Assembly: GCF_014279655.1 (NCBI RefSeq)
Contig: NZ_CP047946.1
Location: 310,001 to 374,000, forward strand
Source of the DNA: Synechococcus sp. ROS8604
GTDB taxonomy: Bacteria > Cyanobacteriota > Cyanobacteriia > PCC-6307 > Cyanobiaceae
Direction of reading: 5' to 3'
DNA length: 64,000 nucleotides
The position numbers were made by a program, and so were the translations under genes. Positions within the stretch are counted from its first letter, which is position 1. Each line of letters begins with the position of its first letter. Shown here in pieces: positions 54,780 through 63,810 of this stretch. Below the pieces are notes generated by a model, which did no database searches, was not told where the DNA came from, and saw only the letters and a program-made list of their open reading frames with translations.

Positions 54780-56342
54780 TTGTTTGTTCCAACGAAAGAT
54801 CCGTGTCCACTCCCCCCTGGCATCTATCATACTGATGCATGGAACCGTAGGCCGTTATTTATAGTAAACAATTTGCTTGTTGATTGCTGGGAGGAAGCCT
54901 ATGCGTTACACGGTGAGCCTTGTCTCGACGATGTTAATCCTGCCTATGTAAAGTCGTTGATTACTCATGAGTCCAATGCTAATGTCTCACCTTATAAGCT
55001 AATTAAGCGTATTCCACGCTCGCATTTTGTTCTGAATTCTGATGATAAGGATATTTGTTGTTACTCAACTCCCCCCTTTCGGAGTGGCAGTGGCCTTCCT
55101 AGGATGCATGAAAAAGAACTTTATGAGTATATTCGTTTAACTGTTGTTAATAGTATTAGAGGCCAATTGGGATGCGATGCTTCAAACATAGCTTGTGAAC
55201 ATAGTAGTGGCTTGGATTCAAATGCCATCATGGGATGTATTGTTAATGGAATAGGAATTGCCCCTGACAAGATTCATACTATTACATGGATGGAATCTGT
55301 TGATGATATATACATGCCTCCTATGCGTCAAAATTTTGATTTAATTGATCGTCAATGTCACGAAATTGTGAGTCGCGTTCCGTATTGCTCCTCTTTTAAT
55401 TTTAATGGACTATGTAATCAAGATCTGAAAATATTTGGGTGTCCGCCTCAGCATGTTTCTTCTTTTGAGGAGCTGAAGTTGCTTAATGCTAATCATTGTT
55501 CTGTGTTTTTTAGTGGCTTTGGTGGTGATCAAGCACTGAGTCATCATGGTAGGAATGTAGGTACAGACTTAGCAACATTTCATTCATTGAAGGCCTTCCA
55601 TCAATGGATGGGTGCTCAATGCTTTCCTTTAAGGCATTTTCTATCTCGATTTCTGGCTTCGAAAAATAGATATTGGGCGAGGTCCCGTACGCTCCGACTT
55701 GATTCAAAAACATATTCATCTTTTGAAGATCTTTTGGTTGATTCCTTAACCTCAAGCGGGCGTAATTGGTTGGGTCCTGTCTCTGCAAGAGCTTACCCTT
55801 GGGAGCTTGATTCTTATTCCCCCTTGAAAATATCGTTAGAAAATCGTATTTTAGCAGATTGGATTGCAGTTCGAATGGAGGAAGAATTTCGAGCAGCTGC
55901 GTATTTCAATATTCATAAGGTTTTCCCGTTTTTAAATGAGCAAGTTGTTTCTACATTGCTTAATCAAGAGGCATTGCTGTTCCGTGATTCTGTTAAGACA
56001 GGGAATGGCCGACTCGTTCATCGAAGAGCCTTTGCCCCATATTTACCATTATGTCTGGATGATTTACCAGATAAGCTTAGGCCGTTTTCGCCAGAAGTGC
56101 GTGATATAATTGATAACGAGCCTGCTCTTAATATAAAAGAGTCGTGTTTGTTTTTCTTGGGACTGTCTGAATTGCACCCTCAAGTTTACCGTTATTGGGA
56201 TGTCGACATGATTAAAACCAGTGTCGATCCGTTTCTTCATTCTGGTAAAGCGACTTATCTTCAATCTAGGGATATCTTTAATTGTCTGCGTACTATTAAT
56301 GTTTTAAGTAATTGGTGGAAAAAGCTTGATGATCGCGGTTAA
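54780..56342 (+). CDS. Asparagine-synthase-like protein, candidate lasso-peptide cyclase
   Basis: 520 residues. PYKLIKRIPRSHFVLNSDD is the end of the glutaminase-like N-domain, and CEHSSGLDSNAIMGCIVNGI contains the ATP-pyrophosphatase motif S-x-G-L-D-S of asparagine synthetase B and lasso C proteins. FSGFGGDQALSHHG (FSG-x-G-G-D) is a second active-site loop. C proteins adenylate the ring Asp/Glu and close the macrolactam. The N-terminus is odd: the only start is TTG, no nucleophilic Cys2 is present (as in lasso cyclases), and ~60-80 residues of the usual N-domain seem missing, so 5' truncation is possible. It is on the plus strand, opposite to the precursors and exporter. Confidence 0.72.
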   Translation: MFVPTKDPCPLPPGIYHTDAWNRRPLFIVNNLLVDCWEEAYALHGEPCLDDVNPAYVKSLITHESNANVSPYKLIKRIPRSHFVLNSDDKDICCYSTPPFRSGSGLPRMHEKELYEYIRLTVVNSIRGQLGCDASNIACEHSSGLDSNAIMGCIVNGIGIAPDKIHTITWMESVDDIYMPPMRQNFDLIDRQCHEIVSRVPYCSSFNFNGLCNQDLKIFGCPPQHVSSFEELKLLNANHCSVFFSGFGGDQALSHHGRNVGTDLATFHSLKAFHQWMGAQCFPLRHFLSRFLASKNRYWARSRTLRLDSKTYSSFEDLLVDSLTSSGRNWLGPVSARAYPWELDSYSPLKISLENRILADWIAVRMEEEFRAAAYFNIHKVFPFLNEQVVSTLLNQEALLFRDSVKTGNGRLVHRRAFAPYLPLCLDDLPDKLRPFSPEVRDIIDNEPALNIKESCLFFLGLSELHPQVYRYWDVDMIKTSVDPFLHSGKATYLQSRDIFNCLRTINVLSNWWKKLDDRG

Positions 56343-57039
56343 CCCTTGAGTCAAAATTTAGCGGATCGATTGGTTTTCGAGTTTTCCCATTGGTTCTTAT
56401 CTGTTGTGTTGCATGACTGTCGTCAATCCGAATGATTTCCTTCGGTCTTGTTGATTCAATGCTTTCTTAAACTATTTTAAGGCTGTCGTTTTAAGGAGTT
56501 TTCGTTCGAATGAGGTAACCCTTGGTTGATACCCTTTCCTGACTCACATGCTTCTTTTTGATTCAACGAACATAGGGCCTGTATGGACGTTCGTTAGATT
56601 TATTTGCAGGACTAATCGCTCTTGTAAAGCAGTTAAGAGTCTATTTCGCAATATTGTTCCCGATCTAGCTTTAGGTGATGCAATGATTGTTTATATTCAG
56701 GCGTCTTCTGTTCTGCCTTTGGCACAGAATATTCATCTGAGGTGAATGTGTGATTTTGATGCTTGAGGAGGTCTTGGCTTTGCTTCGATTGGATTGTCAT
56801 GCATTATGGGTTGTTTTTTGAGTCGATCAAAATGGAGTTTTAGTGCCATGAATTTGTGCTTTAAGTGGTGACAGGATTGTATTGCTGAGAATTTAAGATC
56901 TTGTATATTTTGGGTTTTCTTTCTTTGTTGATTCAATTTGGCTGCGGAGTTGCTCTCTAGTCTAATGCTTGATCGACTAGCTGAAACTTACTTTTTGTGT
57001 GCCCTCCGCCATGCTTAGTTTATTGATTTCACGTGATCG
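56343..57039 (+). other. Non-coding gap at the right edge of the island
   Basis: 697 nt, AT-rich up to about 56950, then the base composition returns to that of the core genome. A 65-codon frame at 56548-56745 (MLLFDSTNIGPVWTF) sits where B1/B2 genes would be expected after a cyclase, but shows no recognisable motif and no ribosome site. No tRNA gene or clear attachment site seen. Confidence 0.4.
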
Positions 57040-57600
57040 ATGGAACTTCTTCCACCTTTGGAACCATCACAGTGTCTTGAGACCCTCGAGACCATGGATG
57101 CGTGCAAGATTCGTTTCGAGCGCAATCGCATCCGCTTGCCGATGGGGGTGGAAGGAACCTTTGGGATCATTCGCCACCCCGGGGCTTCCTTGGCGGTTCC
57201 GATCACCGCTGACGGCCAGGTGGTGATTTTGCGCCAATACCGTTTTGCAGTGCAGGCCCGTCTCCTTGAGTTTCCTGCAGGCACCCTTGAAGAGGGAGAA
57301 GATCCTTTGGAATCGATGCAGCGAGAGCTTGCAGAAGAAGCTGGATATAGCGCTGCCCGTTGGGATTCACTCGGGCCGATGTTGCCTTGTCCTGGCTACT
57401 CCGACGAGGTGATTCATTGCTTTCTGGCGCGGGAGCTCACGCGTTTGGACCATCCACCAGCTGGCGATGAGGATGAGGATCTGGAGGTGATCTTGATGCC
57501 TCCGTCCGAGCTGGATGCCCGTCTGGCGTCCGGTGCTGAATGGCTGGATGGCAAGAGCGTCACCGCCTGGTTCCGTGCCAAGCAACTGCTGGGTCTCTGA
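57040..57600 (+). CDS. NUDIX hydrolase, ADP-ribose pyrophosphatase type
   Basis: 186 residues. The NUDIX box is complete: GTLEEGEDPLESMQRELAEE followed by AG. VVILRQYRFAVQARLLEFPA upstream of the box is typical of NudF-like ADP-sugar pyrophosphatases. Cytoplasmic, hydrolysing ADP-ribose or related nucleotides. First core gene right of the island. Its TGA overlaps the photolyase ATG at 57600. Confidence 0.9.
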   Translation: MELLPPLEPSQCLETLETMDACKIRFERNRIRLPMGVEGTFGIIRHPGASLAVPITADGQVVILRQYRFAVQARLLEFPAGTLEEGEDPLESMQRELAEEAGYSAARWDSLGPMLPCPGYSDEVIHCFLARELTRLDHPPAGDEDEDLEVILMPPSELDARLASGAEWLDGKSVTAWFRAKQLLGL

Positions 57601-59078
57601 TGGGAGCGTCTCGCGTTTTGTTTTGGCATCGCCGCGACCTGCGCTTGGCCGACAATCTCGGCCTGCAGGCGGCTGTGGCAATCAGTCCAGCGGTAACGGG
57701 CGTGTATGTGCTGGACCCAGCGCTGATTCACCCCCCGGAGTCGCTGCCACCGATGGCTCCGGCCCGCCTTTGGTTCCTTGTGGAAACCCTGCGCGAACTC
57801 CAGCAACGCTGGCGAGACGTGGGAAGCCGTTTGCTGGTGGTGGCTGGCGACCCGGTGCAGGTGATGCCGCGGCTAGCGTCTTTGCTTGAGGCGCCTTCGG
57901 TGGTGTGGAGCCGGGACGTGGAGCCCTACTCCAGGGAGCGTGACCGTCAGGTGGCCAAAGCCTTGCAAGCCGATGGGCGCAAGGTGCTGGTGGATTGGGA
58001 TCAGCTCCTGCTGGCACCGGACCTGATCAAAACGGGTGGTGGTGACCCTTACCGGGTGTTTGGCCCTTTTCTGCGCAATTGGCGCGGTCAGGTGGAGCGC
58101 AGCCAGCCCAGAAGCGCGGAGGTTCCCATCGCGTTGATCGATTTGGAGGCCGAGTCACTAGAAGACCTTCTTGGCGGTGAGGGGGCTCTCGGCCGTTTGT
58201 GCGCGGAGGGTCAGCGGCAGCTGGAGCAGCTGCAGGTGGAACATGGTTTTCGAGGCACGGATCTCTGCCCGAGCCGCCCAGGAGAGGCGGCGGCTGCGAG
58301 GCAGTTGGCCACGTTTGCTGATCGTGCGTTGCTGGCCTATGAACCCGATCGCAATTTCCCGGGGATTCCCGGCACCTCTTATCTGAGTGCGGGCCTGAGC
58401 GTGGGCACGCTGAGTCCACGACAGGCCTGGTGTGCTGCCCAAGGGGCCAAGGAGATGGCCCGCAGCGATGAGCAGCGGCAGGCGATCACGGTGTGGGAAC
58501 AGGAACTCTGCTGGCGTGAGTTTTACCAGCAGGCCCTATTCCATTTCCCTGAACTGGCAGATGGTCCTTACCGTGAGCAATGGCGGCGTTTCCCTTGGGA
58601 AAACAACCGCGACTGGTTTGAGGCCTGGAAGGAAGGACAAACAGGGATGCCGATCATCGATGCGGCGATGCGACAGCTCAATCAAAGCGGCTGGATGCAC
58701 AATCGTTGCCGCATGATCGTGGCCTCATTCCTTGTGAAGGATTTGATCTGTGATTGGCGCTGGGGCGAACGCGCCTTCATGGAGCTTGAGGTGGATGGAG
58801 ATTTGGCTGCCAACAATGGCGGCTGGCAATGGAGCGCGAGCAGTGGCATGGATCCAAAACCTTTGCGGATCTTCAATCCAGCCACTCAGGCTTCAAAATT
58901 TGACGCCGAAGGCGAGTACATCCGCCAATGGGTGCCGGAATTGCGGCATGTGAACACCAAGGATTTGATCAGTGGAGAGATCGCTGCTTTAGAGCGCAGG
59001 GGCTATCCGGAGCTGCTGATTGATCACAAGGTGCAGCAGGCCAAGTTCAAAGCCCTTTACGCCACCATTCGCTCTTGA
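57600..59078 (+). CDS. phrA: Deoxyribodipyrimidine photolyase (class I)
   Basis: 492 residues from the ATG at 57600. N-terminal antenna-chromophore domain starts SRVLFWHRRDLRLADNLGLQ. The FAD-binding C-terminal domain shows WEQELCWREFYQQ, NQSGWMHNRCRMIVASFLVK and ANNGGWQWSASSGMDPKPLR, including the Trp chain and Asn contacting FAD. It repairs cyclobutane pyrimidine dimers using blue light. The PhrA type in cyanobacteria uses 8-HDF or MTHF as antenna; not resolvable here. Confidence 0.93.
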   Translation: MGASRVLFWHRRDLRLADNLGLQAAVAISPAVTGVYVLDPALIHPPESLPPMAPARLWFLVETLRELQQRWRDVGSRLLVVAGDPVQVMPRLASLLEAPSVVWSRDVEPYSRERDRQVAKALQADGRKVLVDWDQLLLAPDLIKTGGGDPYRVFGPFLRNWRGQVERSQPRSAEVPIALIDLEAESLEDLLGGEGALGRLCAEGQRQLEQLQVEHGFRGTDLCPSRPGEAAAARQLATFADRALLAYEPDRNFPGIPGTSYLSAGLSVGTLSPRQAWCAAQGAKEMARSDEQRQAITVWEQELCWREFYQQALFHFPELADGPYREQWRRFPWENNRDWFEAWKEGQTGMPIIDAAMRQLNQSGWMHNRCRMIVASFLVKDLICDWRWGERAFMELEVDGDLAANNGGWQWSASSGMDPKPLRIFNPATQASKFDAEGEYIRQWVPELRHVNTKDLISGEIAALERRGYPELLIDHKVQQAKFKALYATIRS

Positions 59079-60271
59079 GTCTGAGCAACAAGTTGCTGGC
59101 GCAACACCGTGATCACCCGTTCCTGTTGCTCGGAGGTTAATTCCGGGAAAATGGGCAGGCTGAGCACCTCGCTGCACAGTTGATCCGTGATTGGAAGGTT
59201 GCCGTCAGCCTGAGCTTGGTCTTCGTAGGCCGGCTGGCGATGGATCGGGATGGGGTAATAAATGATCGTATTCACCCCTTGCTCTTGGAGGCTTTGCTTG
59301 AGCCATTCACGGCAACGACTGGGGGGCAAACCAAAATGGCTGGCTGATTCGGAGCAGGTTCCGCCGCAAGACGGCTGCTGCTCGGGGCAAAGACGCACGC
59401 GCACTACAAACTGATTCCAACCATGCCCCACGCTTGCATCAGTGGCGGAAGCGGGGAGTTGGACGCCGGGGAGGTCTTTGAGCGCTTCGAGGTAGCGCTG
59501 GGCAATCGCTGCGCGCTTCTCAACCCAGCCGCTGAGGTAAGGCAGCTTCACGTTGAGAACGGCGGCCTGAATGGAATCCAGGCGACTGTTGTAGCCCAAG
59601 GCGGTGTGGAGATAGCGGCGGGGCATGCCGTGCACGGCGAGTTCACGCATGCGTTGGGCAAGATCATCGTCCTGGCAGGTCATGGCGCCGCCATCGCCTG
59701 CAGCTCCGAGATTTTTCGTGGGAAAAAAGCTGAAGCACCCCACATCGCCCCAACTGCCAACAGGCTTGGCGTTCCAGCTGGCGCCGGTGGCCTGCGCGCA
59801 GTCCTCCACCACCTTGAGCCCATGGCGCTGGGCGATGTCCATCAGGCGGGCCATATCCACCGGACGACCAAACAGGTGGACGGGGATGAGCGCTTTGGTG
59901 GCGGGTGTGATCGCGGCTTCAATCAGATTGAGGTCGATCAGATAGGTCACAGGGTCCACGTCCACGAAGACGGGCGTTGCGCCCACGGCACTGATCGCTT
60001 CAGCGGTTGCAAAGAAGCTGAAGGATGCGGTGATCACCTCATCGCCAGAGCCGATGCCAAGGCCTCGTAACGCCAGGACCAAGGCATCTGTCCCGCTGTT
60101 GCAACCCACGGCATGGCGACAGTTCACGCTTGCTGCAAACGCGTCCTCAAATGTTTTGATCTCGGTGCCACCGATGTATTGCCCACTTCGCAACACCCGC
60201 AAGACGGCATCATCGAGCTCCGATCCGAGGTCGGCAAGCTGATCTGTGAGGCTGAACGGAGGCACCTGCAT
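59057..60271 (-). CDS. DegT/DnrJ/EryC1/StrS-family sugar aminotransferase
   Basis: 404 residues from the ATG at 60271. AVGCNSGTDALVLALRGLGI and DEVITASFSFFATAEAI bind PLP phosphate, VEDCAQATGA has the PLP-contacting Asp, and FSFFPTKNLGAAGDGGAMTC holds the Schiff-base Lys. Such enzymes aminate keto-sugars for surface glycans, or act as regulators. It follows the thioredoxin-fold gene by about 10 nt on the same strand and overlaps the end of phrA by 22 nt (convergent). Confidence 0.9.
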   Translation of the reverse strand: MQVPPFSLTDQLADLGSELDDAVLRVLRSGQYIGGTEIKTFEDAFAASVNCRHAVGCNSGTDALVLALRGLGIGSGDEVITASFSFFATAEAISAVGATPVFVDVDPVTYLIDLNLIEAAITPATKALIPVHLFGRPVDMARLMDIAQRHGLKVVEDCAQATGASWNAKPVGSWGDVGCFSFFPTKNLGAAGDGGAMTCQDDDLAQRMRELAVHGMPRRYLHTALGYNSRLDSIQAAVLNVKLPYLSGWVEKRAAIAQRYLEALKDLPGVQLPASATDASVGHGWNQFVVRVRLCPEQQPSCGGTCSESASHFGLPPSRCREWLKQSLQEQGVNTIIYYPIPIHRQPAYEDQAQADGNLPITDQLCSEVLSLPIFPELTSEQQERVITVLRQQLVAQTQERMVA

Positions 60272-60281
60272 GGCGGGCACC

Positions 60282-60899
60282 TTAAGTCGACTGACCGAAC
60301 CATGGCGGTTCTTGGCCCGGGTTCCACTTGATGTTGCAGCCCACTGAAGGCAGCTGCGTCTCGCTCACAGGGGTTCCAGCCAAGATGTTTTTAAGGGCAG
60401 CCCGTAGATCAGCTCCGTCGAGAGGTTGATGATTCCCTGGTCGACTCGCATCCAGTTGGCCTCGATAGCGGAGGGTTTGGGTGCCATCGACATCGGGTGC
60501 GAAGGCATAGAACTCAGGCGTGCAGGCGCCACGGAGGTCTTTGGCCAGCGTTTGCTGCTCATCGAGGAGATAGGGGAAGCGCCAACCCTGCTGTTCGGCC
60601 TGTTGTCGCAACCCATCACGACCGTCTTGCGGATGGGTGGTGAGGCTATTGCTGGAGATGGCGAGCAGGGTGATGGTGTCTCCGAAATCCGCCTCCAAAC
60701 GGGTGATCTCTGGCTCCACGTGTTTCACGAAGGGGCAATGAGCACAGATCAGCATCACCAACAAAGGCTGTCTGGGCAGGTCCCGGCTCCTCACCAGGTC
60801 ATCCCGCGAGGACCAGGGCGCATGACCCGACACCAAGGGCAGTGAAAATTGAGGCAGAGGATGCTGAAGAGGCAGCATCGTGGATGGCGTCAGAACCAT
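60282..60899 (-). CDS. Thioredoxin-fold / peroxiredoxin-like protein
   Basis: 205 residues. LLVMLICAHCPFVKHVEPEI carries a C-x-x-C at the end of the first strand, typical of the AhpC-TSA/redoxin subfamily that includes cyanobacterial thioredoxin-family proteins, and GACTPEFYAFAP is the cis-Pro loop. SVGCNIKWNPG at the end is a further conserved segment. Possible role in redox signalling or peroxide reduction. The ATG at 60878 is an alternative start. Confidence 0.85.
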   Translation of the reverse strand: MVLTPSTMLPLQHPLPQFSLPLVSGHAPWSSRDDLVRSRDLPRQPLLVMLICAHCPFVKHVEPEITRLEADFGDTITLLAISSNSLTTHPQDGRDGLRQQAEQQGWRFPYLLDEQQTLAKDLRGACTPEFYAFAPDVDGTQTLRYRGQLDASRPGNHQPLDGADLRAALKNILAGTPVSETQLPSVGCNIKWNPGQEPPWFGQST

Positions 60900-60969
60900 G
60901 GCGTTGAGCGATGGTGGATGTTGCCATCCTGGGCCGGTCAGAATGGCCTGTCAAAAGAGGATCGAGTTG

Positions 60970-61473
60970 ATGGTGCGGGTGCTGACAATGGTGGTCATGG
61001 CAGGACTGTTGAGCGCCTGCACGCAGAAGAAAGCAACCACCTGGAAAGTGTTTCCTCTCCAGCGCCATACACCCCACGACGGACTCGCTGTTGTCAGTCA
61101 ACCCGATGGCTATGGGGTTCATCTCTACCTGGAGACCGACACCAGCGATACCGCCGTGTGTTCACCGCGTTGGCTGCCAGACCCGGCGCGATTGTTCAAT
61201 GGCAACGGAACGGCTCCGTTTAGTTCGGGATTGGCGCCTCGCTCAGAGTTCCTTGCCGCAGTGAATCGAAGAGAGGTTCGCAACACCCTGAAGCAAGAGC
61301 TCGAGGCGCTGTGCAAGCTTCGAGCTCCTCAGGCGCGTTGGCAATGGCTGGAACCACCGCTGAAGGCATCAGAGCTGACGCCGGTGAGTCTGCCAGCCTT
61401 GGAATACCCAGACCTTCTCATCGACCCTGCTGAGGAAAAAGAACGTGAGGACAAGCTTTTAAAGGAAAACTAA
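60970..61473 (+). CDS. Putative lipoprotein, conserved hypothetical
   Basis: 167 residues from the ATG at 60970. MVVMAGLLSAC is a lipobox, so the mature protein should be lipid-anchored after the signal sequence. The rest, with TWKVFPLQRHTPHDGLAVVS and two further Cys, matches no family I know. The C-terminus is highly charged (AEEKEREDKLLKEN). Divergent from the thioredoxin-fold gene. Confidence 0.65.
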   Translation: MVRVLTMVVMAGLLSACTQKKATTWKVFPLQRHTPHDGLAVVSQPDGYGVHLYLETDTSDTAVCSPRWLPDPARLFNGNGTAPFSSGLAPRSEFLAAVNRREVRNTLKQELEALCKLRAPQARWQWLEPPLKASELTPVSLPALEYPDLLIDPAEEKEREDKLLKEN

Positions 61474-61483
61474 TGAAGGAGAA

Positions 61484-61912
61484 CTAAAACCCCCCCCAGA
61501 CCACCGCTTCCGCCTCTCGCCAGTAGCGGCTGAAGCGCCCCAGCCTCGGTGGTTTGGCTAGCGAGACAAACGGATCGGGATCAAGCATCCAGAGGGGCAG
61601 CTCCCGATCAATGGCCGCAGCGATGCGTTGCAGGCGGGGATCCACCACGGCGCTGGTGACCACAGCATCGGCTCCGTGGCGCTCGGCAAAGCGCAGCACT
61701 TCACTTGCAACATCACCTCGGCGCAGGGTGAGCGGCAGGCTTAAGGCGGATTCGTACAAAAATCCGATGCGTTTGCGGCTGATGCCCTGCTCTTGAATCC
61801 AGGCGTCGTCGAACACGAACAGACCTGGTGCGTCGGGATAGTCCTGAAGGGCTGGGTTGGCTGGTCCCAGGGCTTCTTCATGCACCCAGAGGATTGGTTT
61901 TCGGGGGTCCAT
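61484..61912 (-). CDS. Small Rossmann-type protein resembling the photolyase N-domain
   Basis: 142 residues from the ATG at 61912. ILWVHEEALGPANPALQDYP and GLFVFDDAWIQEQGISRKRI recall the antenna-domain start of photolyases (here W-V-H-E-E instead of W-F-R-R-D). RHGADAVVTSAVVDPRLQRI fits the a/b fold. It overlaps by 1 nt the stop of a FAD-domain protein gene, so the two together look like a photolyase whose domains are separate and in reverse gene order. No experimental function is known to me. Confidence 0.68.
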   Translation of the reverse strand: MDPRKPILWVHEEALGPANPALQDYPDAPGLFVFDDAWIQEQGISRKRIGFLYESALSLPLTLRRGDVASEVLRFAERHGADAVVTSAVVDPRLQRIAAAIDRELPLWMLDPDPFVSLAKPPRLGRFSRYWREAEAVVWGGF

Positions 61913-62871
61913 CAAAATCGCTGGGTGCTGGGGCGTGAATTGGGGCGTTGACTCGGCTTTTGGTTCGACTTTTGGCCCGAACGGCTGCTGGATCGCGAGG
62001 ATCGCCGAGCGCTCCCCTCTCGGATGGCTGGCTGAACCTTGAAGAGCTGCTTCTCTAACTGCTCGTAACTGCCATCAAAGGGGCAGGAATCGTGGCTTGG
62101 ACAGTCCTGGCAATACCGCCCATTGCTGTAGCGCGCCAGATTTTGACGATTAAAGAAATAGGGCTTGTGACTGAAGCAGCTGGCCACCCACTGCCAGCTG
62201 AGGTGGTTGCTGGCGGGGTCGCCATCCAGCAGGTGTTCGAGGAACCAGTCAGCCCCTGCACGCCAGTGCACCCGTCTCCAATGCACGAGGTAGGCCGCCA
62301 TCCACATCCGCGCGTGGTTGTGGAGCCATCCGTGGCTCACCAGTTCGTTCCTGAAACCGTCGATGCAGGCCAGTTGTGTGCGTCCTTCGCGGACGTCATC
62401 GGGAAGAGCTTGCTGATACTCAGCGGCGGCAAAGCCGGTTTTGTGCTCTTCCTGATCGTCATGAATGCGATCGCCGAGATCAAGCCACATCCGCTGCCAG
62501 AAATCACGCCATCCCAGCTCGTTAATCATTTTTCCGCCGTCATCCCTCCCTTGGTTGTTCTGTTTCAGCTGTGAGAAGACAGCATCTCGGACCTCCGCAA
62601 GCGTGAGAATTCCGTGGCGGATGTAGGGCGATAGGCGTGTGACAGCGCCATTGAGGTGGTTGCGACTGCGGCCGTAGCGCTTGGCATCGACCGCAGCGAG
62701 CTGCCGGTTAGCAGCAGCGCGACCGCCTTCGATCGGACTCAGCTCCCCAGAGGCGTTTGGAAATTCTTGCGATAACAGCGAATTCAGCGCCGAGCGCTCG
62801 TTGAGATCTCGGGGAAGATCTGTGGATTCGCTCGGCCAACTGAGCGGCGCAGCGTGCGGCAGCCTGGACAC
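61912..62871 (-). CDS. Photolyase/cryptochrome FAD-binding domain protein
   Basis: 319 residues. It lacks the N-terminal antenna domain. RLSPYIRHGILTLAEVRDAV, ELGWRDFWQRMWLDLGDRI, SHGWLHNHARMWMAAYLVHW and ASNHLSWQWVASCFSHKPYF are the FAD-domain blocks. YCQDCPSHDSCPF gives four cysteines that could bind an iron-sulfur cluster, as in FeS-BCP photolyases, though the placement should be checked. The C-terminal ~40 residues are Ser/Arg/Gln-rich and low-complexity. Cotranscribed with the small Rossmann protein. Confidence 0.82.
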   Translation of the reverse strand: MSRLPHAAPLSWPSESTDLPRDLNERSALNSLLSQEFPNASGELSPIEGGRAAANRQLAAVDAKRYGRSRNHLNGAVTRLSPYIRHGILTLAEVRDAVFSQLKQNNQGRDDGGKMINELGWRDFWQRMWLDLGDRIHDDQEEHKTGFAAAEYQQALPDDVREGRTQLACIDGFRNELVSHGWLHNHARMWMAAYLVHWRRVHWRAGADWFLEHLLDGDPASNHLSWQWVASCFSHKPYFFNRQNLARYSNGRYCQDCPSHDSCPFDGSYEQLEKQLFKVQPAIREGSARRSSRSSSRSGQKSNQKPSQRPNSRPSTQRF

Positions 62872-62980
62872 CGGTGCATGTCAAACAACACCACACCATG
62901 CTGTCGATGTGTCGTTGTGAGCGTGAGTGCCCCGGCATGGGAGAGAATCGCTCGAATCAACCACTCCGGGATGCGGCCTG

Positions 62981-63763
62981 ATGCTTCTTGATCTCACTGG
63001 TAAGAAGATCCTTGTTACTGGCATCGCCAACAATCGCTCCATTGCCTGGGGCATCGCCCAGCAGCTCAAGGCGGCTGGAGCCGGGCTCGGGATCACTTAT
63101 TTGCCTGATGAGAAGGGCCGATTTGAAACCAAGGTGCGTGAGCTCACGGCTCCATTAGCGCCCTCGTTGTTTTTGCCTCTGAATGTTCAGGATGCCGCTC
63201 AGATGGAGACGGTGTTTGCTGAAATCAAAGACAAGTGGGGGCAGCTCGATGGCCTCGTGCACTGTTTGGCGTTTGCAGGAAAGGAAGAATTGGTTGGCGA
63301 CTTCAGCGCCACCACGGCCGAGGGGTTTGCGCGTGCTTTAGAGATCAGCGCCTATTCCCTTGCCCCTCTGTGTCGTCACGCCAAGCCATTGTTTAGCGAG
63401 AAAGCCGGTGTGGTGACCTTGACCTACCTCGGTGCTGAGCGGGCGATCCCCAATTACAACGTGATGGGTGTGGCCAAGGCGGCTCTGGAAGCCTCCGTTC
63501 GCTATCTCTCCGCTGAACTTGGACCCGAAAAGCAGGTGCGCGTGAATGCGATCAGTGCTGGCCCGATCCGCACGCTGGCGAGCTCTGCGATCGGAGGGAT
63601 CCTCGACATGATCCACAACGTGGAGGAAAAGGCACCCCTGCGCCGCACGGTCACTCAGAACGAAGTGGGGAACACGGCTGCGTTCCTGCTCAGTGATTTG
63701 TCGAGCGGAATTTCTGGCCAAACGATCTATGTGGATGCTGGTTACTGCATCAACGGCATGTGA
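62981..63763 (+). CDS. fabI: Enoyl-[acyl-carrier-protein] reductase (NADH)
   Basis: 260 residues from the ATG at 62981 (MLLDLTGKKILVTGIANNRS). SIAWGIAQQLKAAGAGLGIT binds NAD, and YNVMGVAKAALEASVRYLSA holds the catalytic Tyr-(x)6-Lys; INRI/ISAGPIRTLA is the conserved substrate loop. Last reductive step of fatty-acid elongation. Preceded by a short gap with a possible promoter. Confidence 0.95.
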   Translation: MLLDLTGKKILVTGIANNRSIAWGIAQQLKAAGAGLGITYLPDEKGRFETKVRELTAPLAPSLFLPLNVQDAAQMETVFAEIKDKWGQLDGLVHCLAFAGKEELVGDFSATTAEGFARALEISAYSLAPLCRHAKPLFSEKAGVVTLTYLGAERAIPNYNVMGVAKAALEASVRYLSAELGPEKQVRVNAISAGPIRTLASSAIGGILDMIHNVEEKAPLRRTVTQNEVGNTAAFLLSDLSSGISGQTIYVDAGYCINGM

Positions 63764-63810
63764 TTCGGCCGCGCGGATGTCTTGATTACCTGCAGCTCTC
63801 CTGGTGGTTG

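Noticed and set aside
56548-56745. 65-codon frame after the cyclase, considered as a B1 or B2 protein
   Set aside because: No RRE pattern, no Cys-His-Asp triad and no ribosome site.
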